Counted from the stretch's first letter, positions 43,930 through 56,698 are shown. The stretch is 64,000 nucleotides of DNA from Costus lasius (GCA_027563935.2 JANVAS020000203.1:5952001-6016000), one strand, 5' to 3'. Numbers and translations: made by a program. Notes: generated from the letters alone by a model not told the origin.

Positions 43930-45748
43930 GGTGTTCGTTGCTGCAGTAATCTACAACAATGCAAGAACAGCAAGGTCAGTATCAATGTGAGAATCAATTC
44001 AGGACTTAAGAATGATTCTTTTCTCACTATTTTATCTGACTGAAAAATCCAGTAAAACAGTCCGAAAGAGTAAAACTCTTTTAGTGAGATGGGATCCAGA
44101 TTTCATACTTGGTCTCCGCGTCCCGCTCAGGCGAGATAAGATGCACAGAGAGTACAAGCACTAATCTCTGATAGGCAATCCCTGCCAATCGCCAACCCGT
44201 GCGATTCCCCTTCATCTGGGCAATCCAGCAGACTGTGCCAACTGAGTTGGTACAACACAATCTCTGATCCCACAGATGGCTGCCTCCATATAGCTACCAT
44301 ATGCGCCACATATGTAGCCTACATGGTCAAGCTGACCCGACCTACTCCCTGGACCACCACGTGCTATGCTGAGCAACGAGAAGCGATAAATCCCTTCTCT
44401 GTAACACGCAAGTGTAATCACACACCGTCTGAAGATAGATGGGCGTGCCCACTGAGTGGGTACAACAAGGCCCCAACGATAGTCAGAACAGTGAGGTTTC
44501 GCGTCAGAAGGCTATCGTGCTTGATATTTAACGTTTGGATTTTAACGGTCTTTTATCTTCTTAACTATCATGCAAACCCTATGGTGATAGCAGAAGATTA
44601 AATCATGCAATTCTAATTATATAAACAATAAATAGAAAGCATGCTGATCTTATGTGGTAAATGCCCATTAAGCCTAGGTAAGACCTTAATTTAACTCAAG
44701 TCTTCACTTGAGCTCTTGATGGGTCTTTTGCATCTCATCTGGCCCAACCCAGGGCCCAAGCGCCCACTGCAGCTCAGGTGCGCCCACCAGGTAAATGCGC
44801 CTATCCCAGAGTCGAACCCTGGACCTCCCACCTGGTCAAGACACTGCTGCATGCGCCTCTGCCATGTGTGCTCATTGCTCATGTCTGATCAAATTACAAT
44901 TTAATCTATCTAGACATGATTGACTCGCAGGTCAATTACATTTTATAAATTAATTAAAATGTGATACGCAGATCACAATAAATAATTTACAATTAAACAT
45001 CCAGGCACGCAGGCCCCAGCACAGCACACATTAAACGGGCAGCCCACATAAGATTAAATAAACACCAAACATGGTATACATACAACATGTGATCCATAAA
45101 CAAGAAATAAAATTTTCGAAAAACCCCATTGGCATCAATTTTATTTCCTTATGTGCCCTACTACCTTACAACGGTCCATTAATAGGGATCCACTCATCTT
45201 ACCTAGTCAGACCCACTGCCCTTGCATGCACCAAGTCATAACCGACTTGAGTCGACCTAATGGTCGACTATGCATGCACTAAGGGCTGAACGACCATCAT
45301 GAGTTCTGGCAAGCGGGTGTGACCCCGGGCCTAACTCATGCGTGTTCACTGGTTGTCTCAATCAGACATCGCTACACGCCTTTCTGCAGTCAACCTATAG
45401 CCACCTCATGCTTGCGCGTAGGTGCCATCTGGTCGACCCATTTAGGCTGTCAGATGGTCTGATCAGACTGTTGGGTCCAGACTCAATTGATGACTTCAAC
45501 CCTAATAACCCGTCTAAGGTTTTATAGCAGGCGCTAGATCTAGATGGAGATGCGCGCAAGATATGAAAAGTTTTTAACAAAAACATTCAACAAGCGCCAA
45601 TGACATGCGCCAATGTATCGCATGATCAAGTATCATGTAATATTTTGCATGTTGATAACTAGATCTAATCTTGAACGCAAACAAGGATCACAAAATAACA
45701 TCAAGCAATCATATGAATCATATATGAAACCATAGCTCTGATACCAAT
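43930..45748 (-). other. A5 5' leader
   Basis: This leader is homologous to those of A1 and A2 and carries the same hairpins and a tRNA-like B-box segment. There is no coding sequence. It ends at the primer-binding site adjoining the 5' LTR. Confidence 0.85.
45735..45746 (-). promoter_or_regulatory. A5 primer-binding site, initiator-Met tRNA type
   Basis: The minus strand reads TGGTATCAGAGC two bases inside the 5' LTR boundary at 45749. Confidence 0.94.
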
Positions 45749-47098
45749 TGAAAGTCCCCAAAGGGGGGGGGGGAAACCCTAATAGCTTGCGCATAGGAAA
45801 TTTTTCTAGGGTTTCATAGAATCGCATATATGAATGTATGATCAACTTAAGATAGAAATCATAGAAATGCGTTACCATTGCCATTTGCTTGGATGGTGTC
45901 TTGGAATCAAAGAATCAAATGCTTCTTCTCCCAAGGCGACGCACACAAGGTGAAGATGGCTTTCTTCTTGTCGTCCTTTGTGCTAGCAAAGATCTCCAAG
46001 AGTCCTGATCGAATGGAAGGGAAGATGAGGTGAACTCTTGCTTGGCAAATTCCCTTCTCTACCTTGGCGTGAGCTTTCTTCACCACACGAGAGAACAAGT
46101 GGTCACGAGAGAGAAGGAGAGGCGAGAATAGGGATAGCTATTCGAACGTGAGGCGTGGTCTCATTTTGAAATCATGGCTTCTAAAAATAGCAAGCCACCT
46201 CTTCATGCGACCATGGGTTTTACCCCAAGCGCATTTTGCTCTCCCATTGAACCATGCGCTCACTTGATGAGCCGGTTCATTTTAATTTGGTTCAAAGACC
46301 AATTAACCCAAGCCTTTAGTCTAGATCTCATTAAACTTAAAAGTTCAAGATCTAACCGTTCATCTCTTGATGCTCTTGATCTCACCGATCTAGCATCAAT
46401 TCTCTCGAGCAAAGCTTACCGATCTCAAGCCCTAATCAATCAAACATGATCAGACCAGATCTCACTTACAATCAGAGTTTAAATCCCTTTAAACTGAACC
46501 AAAACAATTCAGTCCACACGATCTGACTTAAGTAAGCCATATCATCAAATTGTGCGACCCTAAGGGTTTCCTTTAAATGTCGGTAACGATAACTTACGTT
46601 ATCACGATCAGTGAGGGGTATCTAGCAACACATCACTGTCTCCCGATATAAAGGAAAAAGTCTTCCAAGACTACACCCAAACCACAGCACAAGTGTGAAT
46701 CCATTTCACTAGACATACATGTTTCCTTTGCCACTGGATGTTCTTATTGGACAAGCGTGTCAAGCCTGTAAATCCAATATGATGAGAATGATTAGATCAG
46801 ATGAACATAGTCACCTGGGTATGGCCATACACTTTCTCAATCATCTCATCCAGGGGGCCCCTTTAGAACATCACACTCCTAAAACAAGGAGACGGCAATC
46901 CTATATCTATCACTAGTGCCCTAACATGACTCATGCTCATTATCCAAGATAGTCTATAACCATTATGTTTCAAATGATATTGAACTACCTCAAAACAATG
47001 CCAATCATCATTTAGAAACACAAGTGATCTCAAGTCAGAGGAAGATATGCCACTTGTTTGCATACTAGGATTATTCACATTGTGACAAGCAATTGAAT
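45749..47098 (-). repeat. A5 5' LTR, distal part
   Basis: This is the distal 1,350 bp of the 5' LTR, interrupted at 47098/47099 by the A6 LTR end. Its last 78 bp (47021-47098) are repeated at 51320-51397 on the other side of A6. Confidence 0.93.
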
Positions 47099-48784
47099 TG
47101 AAAAGAACCCCTAACTCATGGGGGGGGGGGGAAACCCTAGAACATGCGCCTCTAGCAAGCATGGCGGAAAGAGGGTTTCTCAAGGATCGCATATGAAAAA
47201 CCATATGATCAACTTGAATGAGTTTAGATCTATACCATAGCCATAGAGATGGAGGTCGGCTTGGAAGAAAGAGAGCAAAATAGATCCCCTCCAAATGGCG
47301 CGCACACAAGAAGAAGTTGGCTACTCCCTTCACGCCTTTGTGCTAGCAAAAGCTTCAAGGGGTCTTGATCGTTTGAAGGAGAATCCTTGGAGTCTTTGCT
47401 TGGCCGAATTCCACCTCTCCACTCTCGGCGATAATGCTCTCTCAAGCACACTTCTTCGCCAAAGTGAGAAGCCTTCAAGCAAAAAACGTTTTGGCGTTTT
47501 TTTATCAAGTCACCATGATGACTTTCCATAAATGGAATGTCATGAAGGAGAGCTTTCGAAACCGATCAAAACAAAACGCTTATGCTTTGAACCAAGCGTT
47601 CACACATGTGAACCGGTTCAAGCTTAATCGATCCAATTGATTTTGGTTCAATAAACCAAATCAAATCAGCCCAAGCATTGGTCCAAATCAAAATAAACCC
47701 AAGGTTTAAGATCTGACCGTTCATCCTTTTGATGCTTCTGATCTCATCGATCTAGCATCAACTCTCTCGATCGAAGCTTACCGATCTAGAGCCCTAATCA
47801 ATCAAACATGATCAAACCAGATCTCACTTACAATCAGAGGTTAAACTCCTCTAAACTGAACCCAAACAATTCAGTCCATACGATCTGACTTGAGTAAGCC
47901 ATATCATCAAATTGTGCGACCCTAAGGGTTTCCTTTAAATGTCGGTAACGATAACTTTCGTTATCACGATCAGTGAGAGGTATCTAGCAACACATCACTG
48001 TCTCCCGATATAAAGGAAAGAGTCTTCCAAGACTACACCCAAACCATGGCACAAGTGTGAATCAAACTGACAAGGCATACATGTTTCCTTTGCCACTGGA
48101 TGTTCATATTGGACAAGCATGTCAAGCTTGTAACTCCAACATGATGAGCATGATTAGATCAGATGAACATAGTCATCTGGGTATGGCCATACACTTTCTC
48201 AATCATCTCATATAGGGGGGCCCTTTTAGAACATCACACTCCTTAAACAAGGAGACGGCAATCCTTTGTCTATCACTAGTGCCCTAACCTGATTCAAGCT
48301 CACCATCCAAAATAGTCTATAATCATTATGTTTCAAATGATATTGAACTACCTCAAGACAATGACAATCATCATTTAGAAACACAAGTGATCTCAAGTCA
48401 GAGGACATGTGCCACTTAGTGCTTACAAGGATCATTCACATTGTGACAAGCAATGGAATATCCCAGTAGGGTCTGTCCAGTACATCCAATGTACCCATGA
48501 GTCTACATCTTATTCCATGCTCGAAGCATCCTATAAGATTAGCACACATATTAGTCTCAATCATATCAAGGCTGTCTCATGTTCACCAAGATATCTCGAC
48601 TAAGGACATATAGCCTGTCAGCCTAGCTGAACAGCTTTGAGACATTATTCAGAAGTACACTTATTACAGCAGACAAGGTAACAACCTGAATAATAACCAT
48701 GCCTTTATAAACACAACAGTTTATTACATGATACTATTACAATCCCAAGGCCTCAAACATTAGCCTTAAGGGCATACCCCAACA
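47099..48784 (-). repeat. A6 3' LTR
   Basis: This is a 1,686-bp LTR on the minus strand, TGTTGGGGTATGCCC at 48784 to GGGGTTCTTTTCA at 47099. It contains a 13-G run near 47120 next to AAACCCTAG. Confidence 0.93.
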
Positions 48785-48804
48785 ATCTCCCACTTGCACT
48801 TAAT

Positions 48805-51315
48805 CTAATGGTTGAGTAATCTCAAACCCATATTATTACAGTGCTTCTCATGCTTCTGCTGCGCCAGAGGCTTGGTAAGCGGGTCTGCCAGATTGTCATC
48901 TGTATGAACCTTGCATATTTTGATCTCGCCACGATCAATGATCTCCCGGATCAAGTGAAACCGTCTCTGTATGTGCTTGGACTTCTGGTGCGACCGTGGT
49001 TCCTTTGCTTGTGCTATTGCTCCAGTGTTATCACAGAAGATAACCAAAGGATCTGCACTCGAAGGAACGACACCAAGTTCTCTCACGAACTTACGAATCC
49101 ACACTGCCTCCTTGGATGCTTCCGAGGCTGCAACATACTCGGCTTCTGTTGTGGAATCAGCAACAGTTGACTGTTTGAAACTCTTCCACACCACTGCTCC
49201 ACCATTCAAGCTAAAAACATAGCCTGATTGCGATCGGAAATCATCCTGGTCCGACTGGAACGAAGCGTCAGTATATCCCTCTATACTGAGTTCTTCCTGA
49301 CCACCATATATCAAGAACATATCTTTGGTCCTCCGCAGATATTTTAAGATGTTCTTGACTGAAATCCAGTGCGCCAAACCTGGATTACTTTGGAATCGAC
49401 TGGTTACGCTTAACCCGTAAGCGACGTCTGGGCGAGTACACAACATCGCATACATAATGGACCCAATAGCCGAAGCATAAGGCGTATTGTCCATTTCATC
49501 TTTCTCAGTCTGTGTTTGTGGACACTGACTCTTCGAAAGATTCAGACCATGTCTGACTGGAAGATATCCACGTTTAGAATTCTCTAAATGGAATCTCTCC
49601 AGGACCTTATCGATGTAAGTACTCTGGCACAGCCCGAGAAGCCTCTTAGATCTAACTCGGTAGATCTTCACACCTAACACATAGGCTGCTTCTCCTAAAT
49701 CTTTCATCTGGAAACATTTTCCTAACCATGCTTTAACAGCATGCAGTTCAGGAATATCATTTCCAATGATTAAGATATCATCGACGTAGAGGATTAAGAA
49801 TGTAATCACGCTCCCACTAAACCTCTTATATACACACGGGTCGTCTTCATTCTTGATGAAACCAAACTCAGAGATTGATTCATCAAAACGAATATTCCAG
49901 CTTCTAGATGCTTGTTTCAGTCCATAAATGGACTTCTTTAACTTGCATATTTTATGACGATCTGATGGATTAGTGAAACCCTCAGGTTGTGTCATATACA
50001 CATCCTCATCCAGATTTCCATTAAGGAAAGCTGTTTTCACATCCATCTGCCAGATCTCATAATCGTAATATGCTGCTATCGCGAAAAGAATCCGAATAGA
50101 CTTAAACATGGCTACAGGTGAGAAAGTTTCATCATAATCTATCCCGTAGATTTGTTTGAAACCTTTCGCAACTAGCCTGCCTTTATAGGTAACCACGTTA
50201 CCATCCATGTCAATCTTCTTCTTGAAGATCCATTTACAGCCTATAGGGATTACTCCCGGAGGCGGATCAACCAAATCCCAGACTTGGTTATCTGACATGA
50301 AGTCCATTTCGGCTCGCATAGCTTCAAGCCATCTAGCTGACTCCGGTCCACTGACCGCATCCGCATAAGTGAGGGGTTCATCATTATCAATGATGTAGAC
50401 TCCGTCATAGCGCTCAGGCTGACGACGGATCCTTCCCGATCTTCGCGGTTCCCGTGTTATCTGAGCCTCAGGTTGTTCAATAACCTGTTCAACTGGCTCA
50501 GGCTCATCCAACTGTGCTTGACTACTTTGTCCTTCCTCTGGATTCTCATCCAGCTTTATTTCTCTCCCACTGGCCTCTTGCAGAAGAAATTCCCTCTCAA
50601 GAAATATAGCCGTCCGAGCAACAAAAACCTTGTTCTCTTTGGGATCGAAGAAATAATAACCCTTAGTTTCCTTAGGGTAACCGACAAAGATACATTTCTC
50701 AGATCTGCTCTCCAGTTTCCCAGAGGCGAGCTTTTTGACATAAGCTTCGCAACCCCAGATCCTGATAAATGTCAAGCTAGGCTGTTTCCCATACCATAAC
50801 TCATATGGCGTCTTTGAAACTGCCTTGGATGGCACTCGGTTTAGTACCTTTGCAGCTGTTTCCAGTGCAAAACCCCAAAAGGAATATGGAAGAGTAGCCT
50901 GACTCATCATAGAACGAACCATATCAAGTAACGTTCTATTTCTCCTTTCGGACACACCATTCCATTGTGGTGTTCCTGGCGGAGTGAGCTGTGAGATAAT
51001 CCCACACTCCTTTAGATAGTCAGTAAATGCATGACTCAGGTATTCACCACCTCGATCAGAACGAAGTGTCTTGATATTACGGCCTAACTGATTTTGTACT
51101 TCATTCTTGAACTCTTTGAACTTGTCAAAAGATTCACTTTTATGTCTCATTAAATAGACATACCCATACCTACTGAAATCATCAGTAAAGGTAATGAAGT
51201 ACTGATAGCCACCTCTGGCATGTTTACTAAATGGCCCACACACATCACTGTGTATGAGGTCAAGTAAACCTGAAGCCCTTTGACCTTTGTTAGGAAAAGG
51301 AGACTTCGTCATTTT
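48805..51315 (-). pseudogene. A6 Pol fragment: integrase, RT, RNase H, frame intact
   Basis: This open frame of 836 codons corresponds to residues 458-1293 of the A1 polyprotein. It starts inside the CKACLMGKMTKSP junction before integrase and ends at TAG 48805-48807. The integrase D, D and E (HSDVCG, SDRGGEY, SERRNRTLL), RT YVDD and RNase H motifs are all present, with no stop or frameshift. What is missing is everything upstream: Gag, protease, leader and promoter LTR. It is a fragment whose sequence has not had time to decay. Confidence 0.93.
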
Positions 51316-51319
51316 ATTC

Positions 51320-51397
51320 CAAGTGATCTCAAGTCAGAGGAAGATATGCCACTTGTTTGCATACTAGGATTATTCACATTGTGACAAGCAATTGAAT
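51320..51397 (-). repeat. 78-bp duplicated A5 LTR segment flanking A6
   Basis: This exact repeat of 47021-47098 (CAAGTGATCTCAAGTCAGAG...CAATTGAAT) lies just beyond the truncated end of A6. It then continues into the remaining A5 5' LTR. It acts as an unusually long target-site duplication. Confidence 0.92.
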
Positions 51398-51722
51398 AAC
51401 CTAGTAGGGTCTGTCCAGTACATCCAATGTACCCATGAGTCTACATCTTATTCCATGCTCGAAGCATCCTATAATATTAGAACACATATTAGTCTCAATC
51501 ATATCAAGGCTGTCTCATGTTCACCAAGATATCTCGACTAAGGACTATACTGCATGTCAGCCTAGCTGAACATCATTGAGACATTATTCAGAAGTATTCA
51601 TATTACAGCAGATAATGTAACAACCTGAATAACAACCATTGCCTTTATAAACATAGAGTTTATACATGATACTGATATAATCCCAAGGCCTCAAACATTA
51701 GCCTTAAGGGCACACCCCAACA
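51398..51722 (-). repeat. A5 5' LTR, proximal part
   Basis: This is the proximal 325 bp of the A5 5' LTR, ending TGTTGGGGTGTGCCC on the minus strand at 51722 and followed by TSD CACTT (51723-51727). Confidence 0.93.
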
Positions 51723-51727
51723 CACTT

Positions 51728-52277
51728 GCCATTCTCCCCTAACCGCCTCTTGCTCCTATAAATAAGCCCTTCCCGCCCCCTCTCTTCATGATGCTAATTC
51801 CTTGGAGGCGTGAAGCATTAGAGGGCGACGGCTTGGAGAAGCTTAGAGCTCTTCTTCTTCCATCAAGGGCGCAAGCATGCTTCTCCTCTTCCTTTCCTTG
51901 GCGCAAAGGAACAAGAAGGCTTGCGGCGTTCTCTTCTCCTTCCATCTCCTTGGCGCATCACATCTTGGTGGTGGCGCAAGTTGCTTGGAGGACTCTCCTA
52001 AGGCATGGATCTTCTTCCCGAGGCTAGCACCGGGCGAGGAAGAAGAAAACTTGAGGAATCCGTGTGTGTGAGACTGCAGAGGGCGAACACTTGGGCGCCT
52101 TCATCGACATCGGCTTCTAATTGCTTAAAGGTACTTACTATCACATCGTGTCGACCCCCTCGCAAGAGATCTTCACTGGGTTTTTGGGACTAGCCTGTTT
52201 CGGGGACATTCTTCCGCTGCGTAAAATGTATGTCCATGGCTCTGAAAATTGTAAAATGTCCCCGGGGTTTCCCAACA
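51728..52277 (+). repeat. Family C LTR (C1), distal piece
   Basis: This is the distal end of the LTR whose earlier pieces are 27890-28807 and 37877-38370. It contains TATAAATA (51757-51764) and CTTCCCGAGGCTAGCACCG, both shared in position with the C2 LTR, and ends TTTCCCAACA at 52277 directly before a primer-binding site. Short frames in this stretch are not believed to be genes. Confidence 0.82.
51757..51764 (+). promoter_or_regulatory. TATA box of the C1 LTR
   Basis: TATAAATA lies 521 bp before the LTR end. The C2 LTR has TATAAAA (57554-57560) 507 bp before its end. The matching position supports it as the element's promoter. Confidence 0.65.
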
Positions 52278-52278
52278 G

Positions 52279-52290
52279 TGGTATCAGAGG
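52279..52290 (+). promoter_or_regulatory. Family C primer-binding site
   Basis: TGGTATCAGAGG follows the LTR end by one base and is initiator-Met tRNA type with a changed last base. Confidence 0.85.
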
Positions 52291-53983
52291 TACTTGCGAG
52301 CCTCGAACGATGTTCTTTCATGCTTTTCATGCTCACATGCCATATCTACATTTTCGCATATTGCATAGATGTTGGCGCATGATTTTTCTTTAAGTAGAAA
52401 AATTGTAGGTCTCTTGTTTCTTACTTCTAATTAACTTCTTGTGGTTCTTTGCTCTCTTCATGTGATGGGATAGACCCATACGTGGAAGAGAAAATTTCTC
52501 CTCTCATAATAGGATAGACCTATCTTGAGAGACTTGTTAGAATAGGGCATGGACTGGGTGATTGCCCTTATCCTAGCAAGTTAGGGATTGCAAGGAGGGC
52601 AACGGGTATGCCTCTTGTAGACTCCTGAGAGAAACTTAGAATCAAAGATTTGTGATATGAAGGGAAGGAAGAGAGACATGTTTTGTGAAAAAGTAAAATT
52701 TCAAATTTTATGTTTTTCATGAGCATGTAGAATTGCATGAGTAAGTACTTGATTGTGCATGATGTTATGGTCATATGTCAAGCCCCAGAGCATGCCTGTG
52801 ATGTATCCTTGTGAGGCCTGCGTGCCGCTTTTCTTTTTGCTTTTAACTAAGAAGAAGATTAGGGTGGCGCATCCACTTGGAGCAAGGTGCATGCTTGCTT
52901 GGTTGCGCATCCTTGCCTGATGGCGCAACAAGCTTCAAAGGTGGCACATCCTTGCATGGGGGCGCAAGTTAGGGTTTGGCCGAGCCTTGTGCTTGTGTGC
53001 TATCCCTCTTGTGGCTTGCTAAATGGCGCACCTTCCTTGGAGGAAGACCATGGCATTGGCCGAACCTTGTGGGTGTACCCCTAGGGTTTGAGAGCTAAAC
53101 CATGGGAGAATGACCTTGGAGCCAACCTTGAAGATAGAGCTAGAGGTCGGCTAGGCTAGGTCTAATCTTGGGGCTTGAATCCTAGGTCAAGAGTTGAACC
53201 CCTTTTTGGCATGGATTGGTTCAATGTCTTGAATGGGCTATGATCACATCATCCTTTTATTGCTTTCTTTACAAAAGCTAAAGCATGCCTGTGATGTTTT
53301 ATCGTTATGTTATCACCATAGTATTGCATGCCTGTAATGATAGACATAAGATAAAACTGAGATGATGAGACCTTAAACAAAAACCCTCAATTAAAATATC
53401 AAGTCTAGTAGCCTTCTAACGCGTAGCCCTCACTAAGCTATCGATCAGTGGAGTTGTGAACTGTTTCCCACCCTCGTGGGACACACCCACTTATCTTTAC
53501 AAAGTGCGTGGTGGCAATGGTTTCCCCAGTCCAGTTTTAACCTGGGCGTGCCTTCGCAAGGAAACTCGTTGGCCCTGGGCATAACGGTTAGGAATGGACT
53601 TGACTAGATTTTCATGTGTGCTAGGCACATGATGAAACTCTAGAGGCATCGTTGAGAGGTTAGGGTTTCATGCTGTATCCAGCCCTCGCTAGACATGAAA
53701 TGCCTGGACTGTCTCAATTAGGGGAATTGCTTGGAGCAATCGGCCGGCGCGCCCACCTTAGGAAACATGGGTCACTTTGTGCATCTCATCCCACCCTCGT
53801 GGGACGCGAAGCCCTGTGTGGAATGAGGATCTCATCTCACTAGGAAATCTTGGATTTCTCGATTGACTTTGTGGGTTGTCAATTCGATTAAAAATAGTGG
53901 GAGCCATGGTCATTTAAAAGGCAAGTCCAGTTTAAATGACTCGAAGTAGTACTAATCTGCTGTTTCTTGGTTGTTGTAGAACA
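52291..53983 (+). other. Family C leader
   Basis: This non-coding leader is rich in GGCGCA motifs at 52860-53060. Its distal part (53400-53850) aligns with family A leaders. TCCCAC-CCTC-GTGGGA hairpins at 53466-53481 and 53789-53804 stand where family A has its first and third hairpins. Confidence 0.72.
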
Positions 53984-55662
53984 ATGGCTATGAACAATAG
54001 CAGTTGGTCACTGCGATCTACCCTGGATAAGTTGGTTGGATCCAACTTACTGGATTGGTATATGAACTTGAGAATCGTGCTCAAGCTCGAGAGGAAGCTT
54101 TATGTTCTTGAGCATCTTATTCCTGAGCCACTTCCATGCTCGGCCTCAGCGGCTGAGAGGGATGCTTATGATAAGCATCAGGTTGATACTTTGGAGGTTG
54201 CTAACCAACATGTCACTTGAATTTAAAGGGTGATATGAATCGAAGAGTGCCTCTGAAATTATTTTAATCTAAGGCAGCTCTTTGATGAATTGGTTGAGCT
54301 CAATCCTGCTAAAGTTGATATTCAGTGTGTTGAACCGAAAGGCTTGACCAAGGAACTGAAATTAAAGATGGATATGATCAGGAATAATAGGTGCTATTCA
54401 TGTGGAGGGCCACCTCACATGTTGAAGGACTTGTTGCAACTTCAGAATGAGGAGAAGAAAGGCAAGGCCTTGTCTTCATGCTCAGGTATTTATGTTACCG
54501 AAGTCAACCTTTCTACTCCTATGACATGGGTTTTGGATACCGCATGTGGAGTACAAATATGCAAAGGCTCAGAAAGGATAGATCGGTAAGGCCTAGAGAA
54601 ATTGACCTACGGATAGGTGACAGGGCACAAGTTGCTGCTGTTGCTGTAGGAGTTTTTCTCCCTGCCTTCTGGACTTTAGTTAAAGCTAGACAATTGCTAT
54701 TATGTACCTTCCCTTACCAAAACATTGTATCCACTCCTTGCTTGGCAAAGAAAGGATTTAGGTTTGAAATAAAAGAGAACTTATGTTCTTTTTCTTTTGC
54801 AAACATGTTTTATGGGAAGGGTACTTTGTGCAATGGTCCGCATGTCTTGGACATGGTTAGCTCTATTTGTAACATAAATATTAAAAGGACCAAACTGAGT
54901 GGTTTAGTTGGTGCTTTCCTACGGCATTGTCGATTAGCCCATATAAACAAGAATCGCATTCGACAACTCCATGAAAATGGGTTGCTAGATTCGAGTTCCT
55001 TGGAGGAACTTGATACATATGAGACTTGTTTATTAGGGAAAATGACAAAGACGCCTTCACCAAGACTGGTGAGAGGGCAGGAGGTTTGTTGGATCTCATA
55101 CATAGTGATGTGTGTGGGCTATTCAATAAACAAGCCAAAGGAGGGTATAACTACTTCATCACATTTACTGATGACTTCAGTAGATATGGTTATGTCTACA
55201 TGATGAGACATGAGTCTGAATCCTTTGAGAAACTTAAGGAGTTCAGACATGAAGTAGAGAACCAGCTTGGTAGATCTTTTAAGGATCTTCGATCAGATCG
55301 TGATGGAGAGCACCTGAGCAGTGTATTCTTTGACTATCTGAGTAAGTGTGGGATCCTATCCCAACTCACTCCTCCTAGAGCACCTCAGTAGAATGGTGAA
55401 TCTGAAAGGAGAAATCGAACCTTGTTGGACATAGTTCGGTCTATGATGAGTCATGCAACTCTACCTCCCTCATTCTGGGGACATGCACTTGAAAAAGCTT
55501 CTCTAATACTGAATAATGTTCCATCTAAGAGTGTCTCAAAGATTCCATACGAGGTATGGAATGGGAGACGCCCTAATCTCACTTTTATCAGGATCTAGGG
55601 ATGTGAGGCTTATGTCAAACGTCAGGATTCTAGCAAGCTAGAACCTAGATCTGATAAGTGTA
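53984..55662 (+). pseudogene. Family C gag-pol remnant: Gag to integrase
   Basis: The frame starts at ATG 53984 (MAMNNSSWSLRS), aligned with the family A Gag start. Gag is broken by a stop at 54218 and has lost its middle. A degenerate zinc knuckle (CYSCGGPPHMLKDL, lacking the last Cys) follows near 54392. Protease DTACG is near 54538, and pre-integrase and integrase (HSDVCG, SDRDGEH, SERRNRTLL) run from 54900 to 55660 with shifts and stops (for example TAG at 55388 and 55599). RT and RNase H are deleted: integrase sequence runs straight into the next LTR at a TGTTTGTGG identity. It is an old, dead copy. Confidence 0.88.
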
Positions 55663-56698
55663 TGTTTGTGGTGTATATGCCCTGCAGACTAATGTATGGA
55701 CATGGTCAGGCATTGTTTGAATGTACTTCGATAGAATTAATGAAATTGATATAATCAATAAAGGCATGGTCGTTACTATGCAGATTGCTTTACCTGCGTT
55801 GATGTATTGAATTGCATAGATAATGTCCCAGGAGTTTGGATTGGATCCATTCTCATAAGTAATCCCCGGTCAAGGTGCCTTAGCCGATATGGGACAGCTT
55901 TGGTGCATGTGAGACTAGTGTATGGGCTGGTTAGGTGCGGGGCACAGTAACGCAGACATACAGGTGCATTGGATGCACTGGAGTGATCCACCGTGAGGAT
56001 TGACTTGTCTAGTTAAACAAGTCAATCTCACATGCAAGAGGTTTGCATTGATCCTTAGACTTGAGGTATTCATGTCTAGATATGATGATGGGTATGTTTT
56101 GATACAGTCTTAAGTCTCTCCGTAAATGGGTGATCAAAACGACTGTCATTTGACATATCATAAGTCATGTAGAGATATGGATGACCAATAGTAGGATTTG
56201 CCCCGTCCTTAACTGGAAGTATGATATCCACTATGGGGCGCCCCACCTCATTGGTGCATGACAGGAATGTGTGGCCACACTGATTGAGTCATGACCAATA
56301 GATTGGATTAATAAATATGGACTAATCCAATGGCGGGATATCAGTTTAGGCAAAGGGATCTAGAATGCATGGAATCCTCGTTGCTTGTTAGGGAGTTGTT
56401 GCCAGATGACTTAAGTCCTATGACATGGGTAGTAGTGATGTGTTGCTAGATACCTCTCACTACTTATGATGATATTCAATCATCATTGCTATCGTCATTA
56501 GGATCCTACCGGGTCACACGCAATAGACTCTTGACGTTGTTTTATGATATGGAAATCTTGGAATATATTTAAGTTCATAATTCTGAGTCCAAGACAGATT
56601 CATGGTTGAATCTGAGTCCAATTGGGATTCATGAGTTTGTATATGTATCCTAGTCAAGTTGGACTTGAACAAGGGATTATATACCATGTTGGATTTGT

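Larger units (their letters stand above)
47099..51319 (-). mobile_element. A6: truncated family A copia element inside the A5 5' LTR
   Basis: On the minus strand only the downstream part remains: pol from the start of integrase (51315) to the stop, the polypurine tract, and a complete 3' LTR (48784-47099). The 5' LTR, leader, Gag and protease are absent. The flanks carry a 78-bp direct duplication of target LTR (47021-47098 and 51320-51397) in place of a 5-bp TSD, so insertion or repair was abnormal. Confidence 0.9.
38371..51722 (-). mobile_element. A5: family A copia element with nested A6, TSD CACTT
   Basis: On the minus strand, the 5' LTR is 51722-51398 plus 47098-45749, the internal region is 45748-40040, and the 3' LTR is 40039-38371. 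CACTT at 38366-38370 and 51723-51727 is a perfect TSD. The 5' LTR is split by A6. After removal of A6 and one copy of a 78-bp repeat its length is 1,675 bp, against 1,669 bp for the 3' LTR. The target was the C1 LTR. Confidence 0.94.

Noticed and set aside
51788..52193. Overlapping small frames after the TATA box of the C1 LTR
   Set aside because: They lie in the R-U5 part of an LTR, overlap one another in different frames and have no counterpart in C2.
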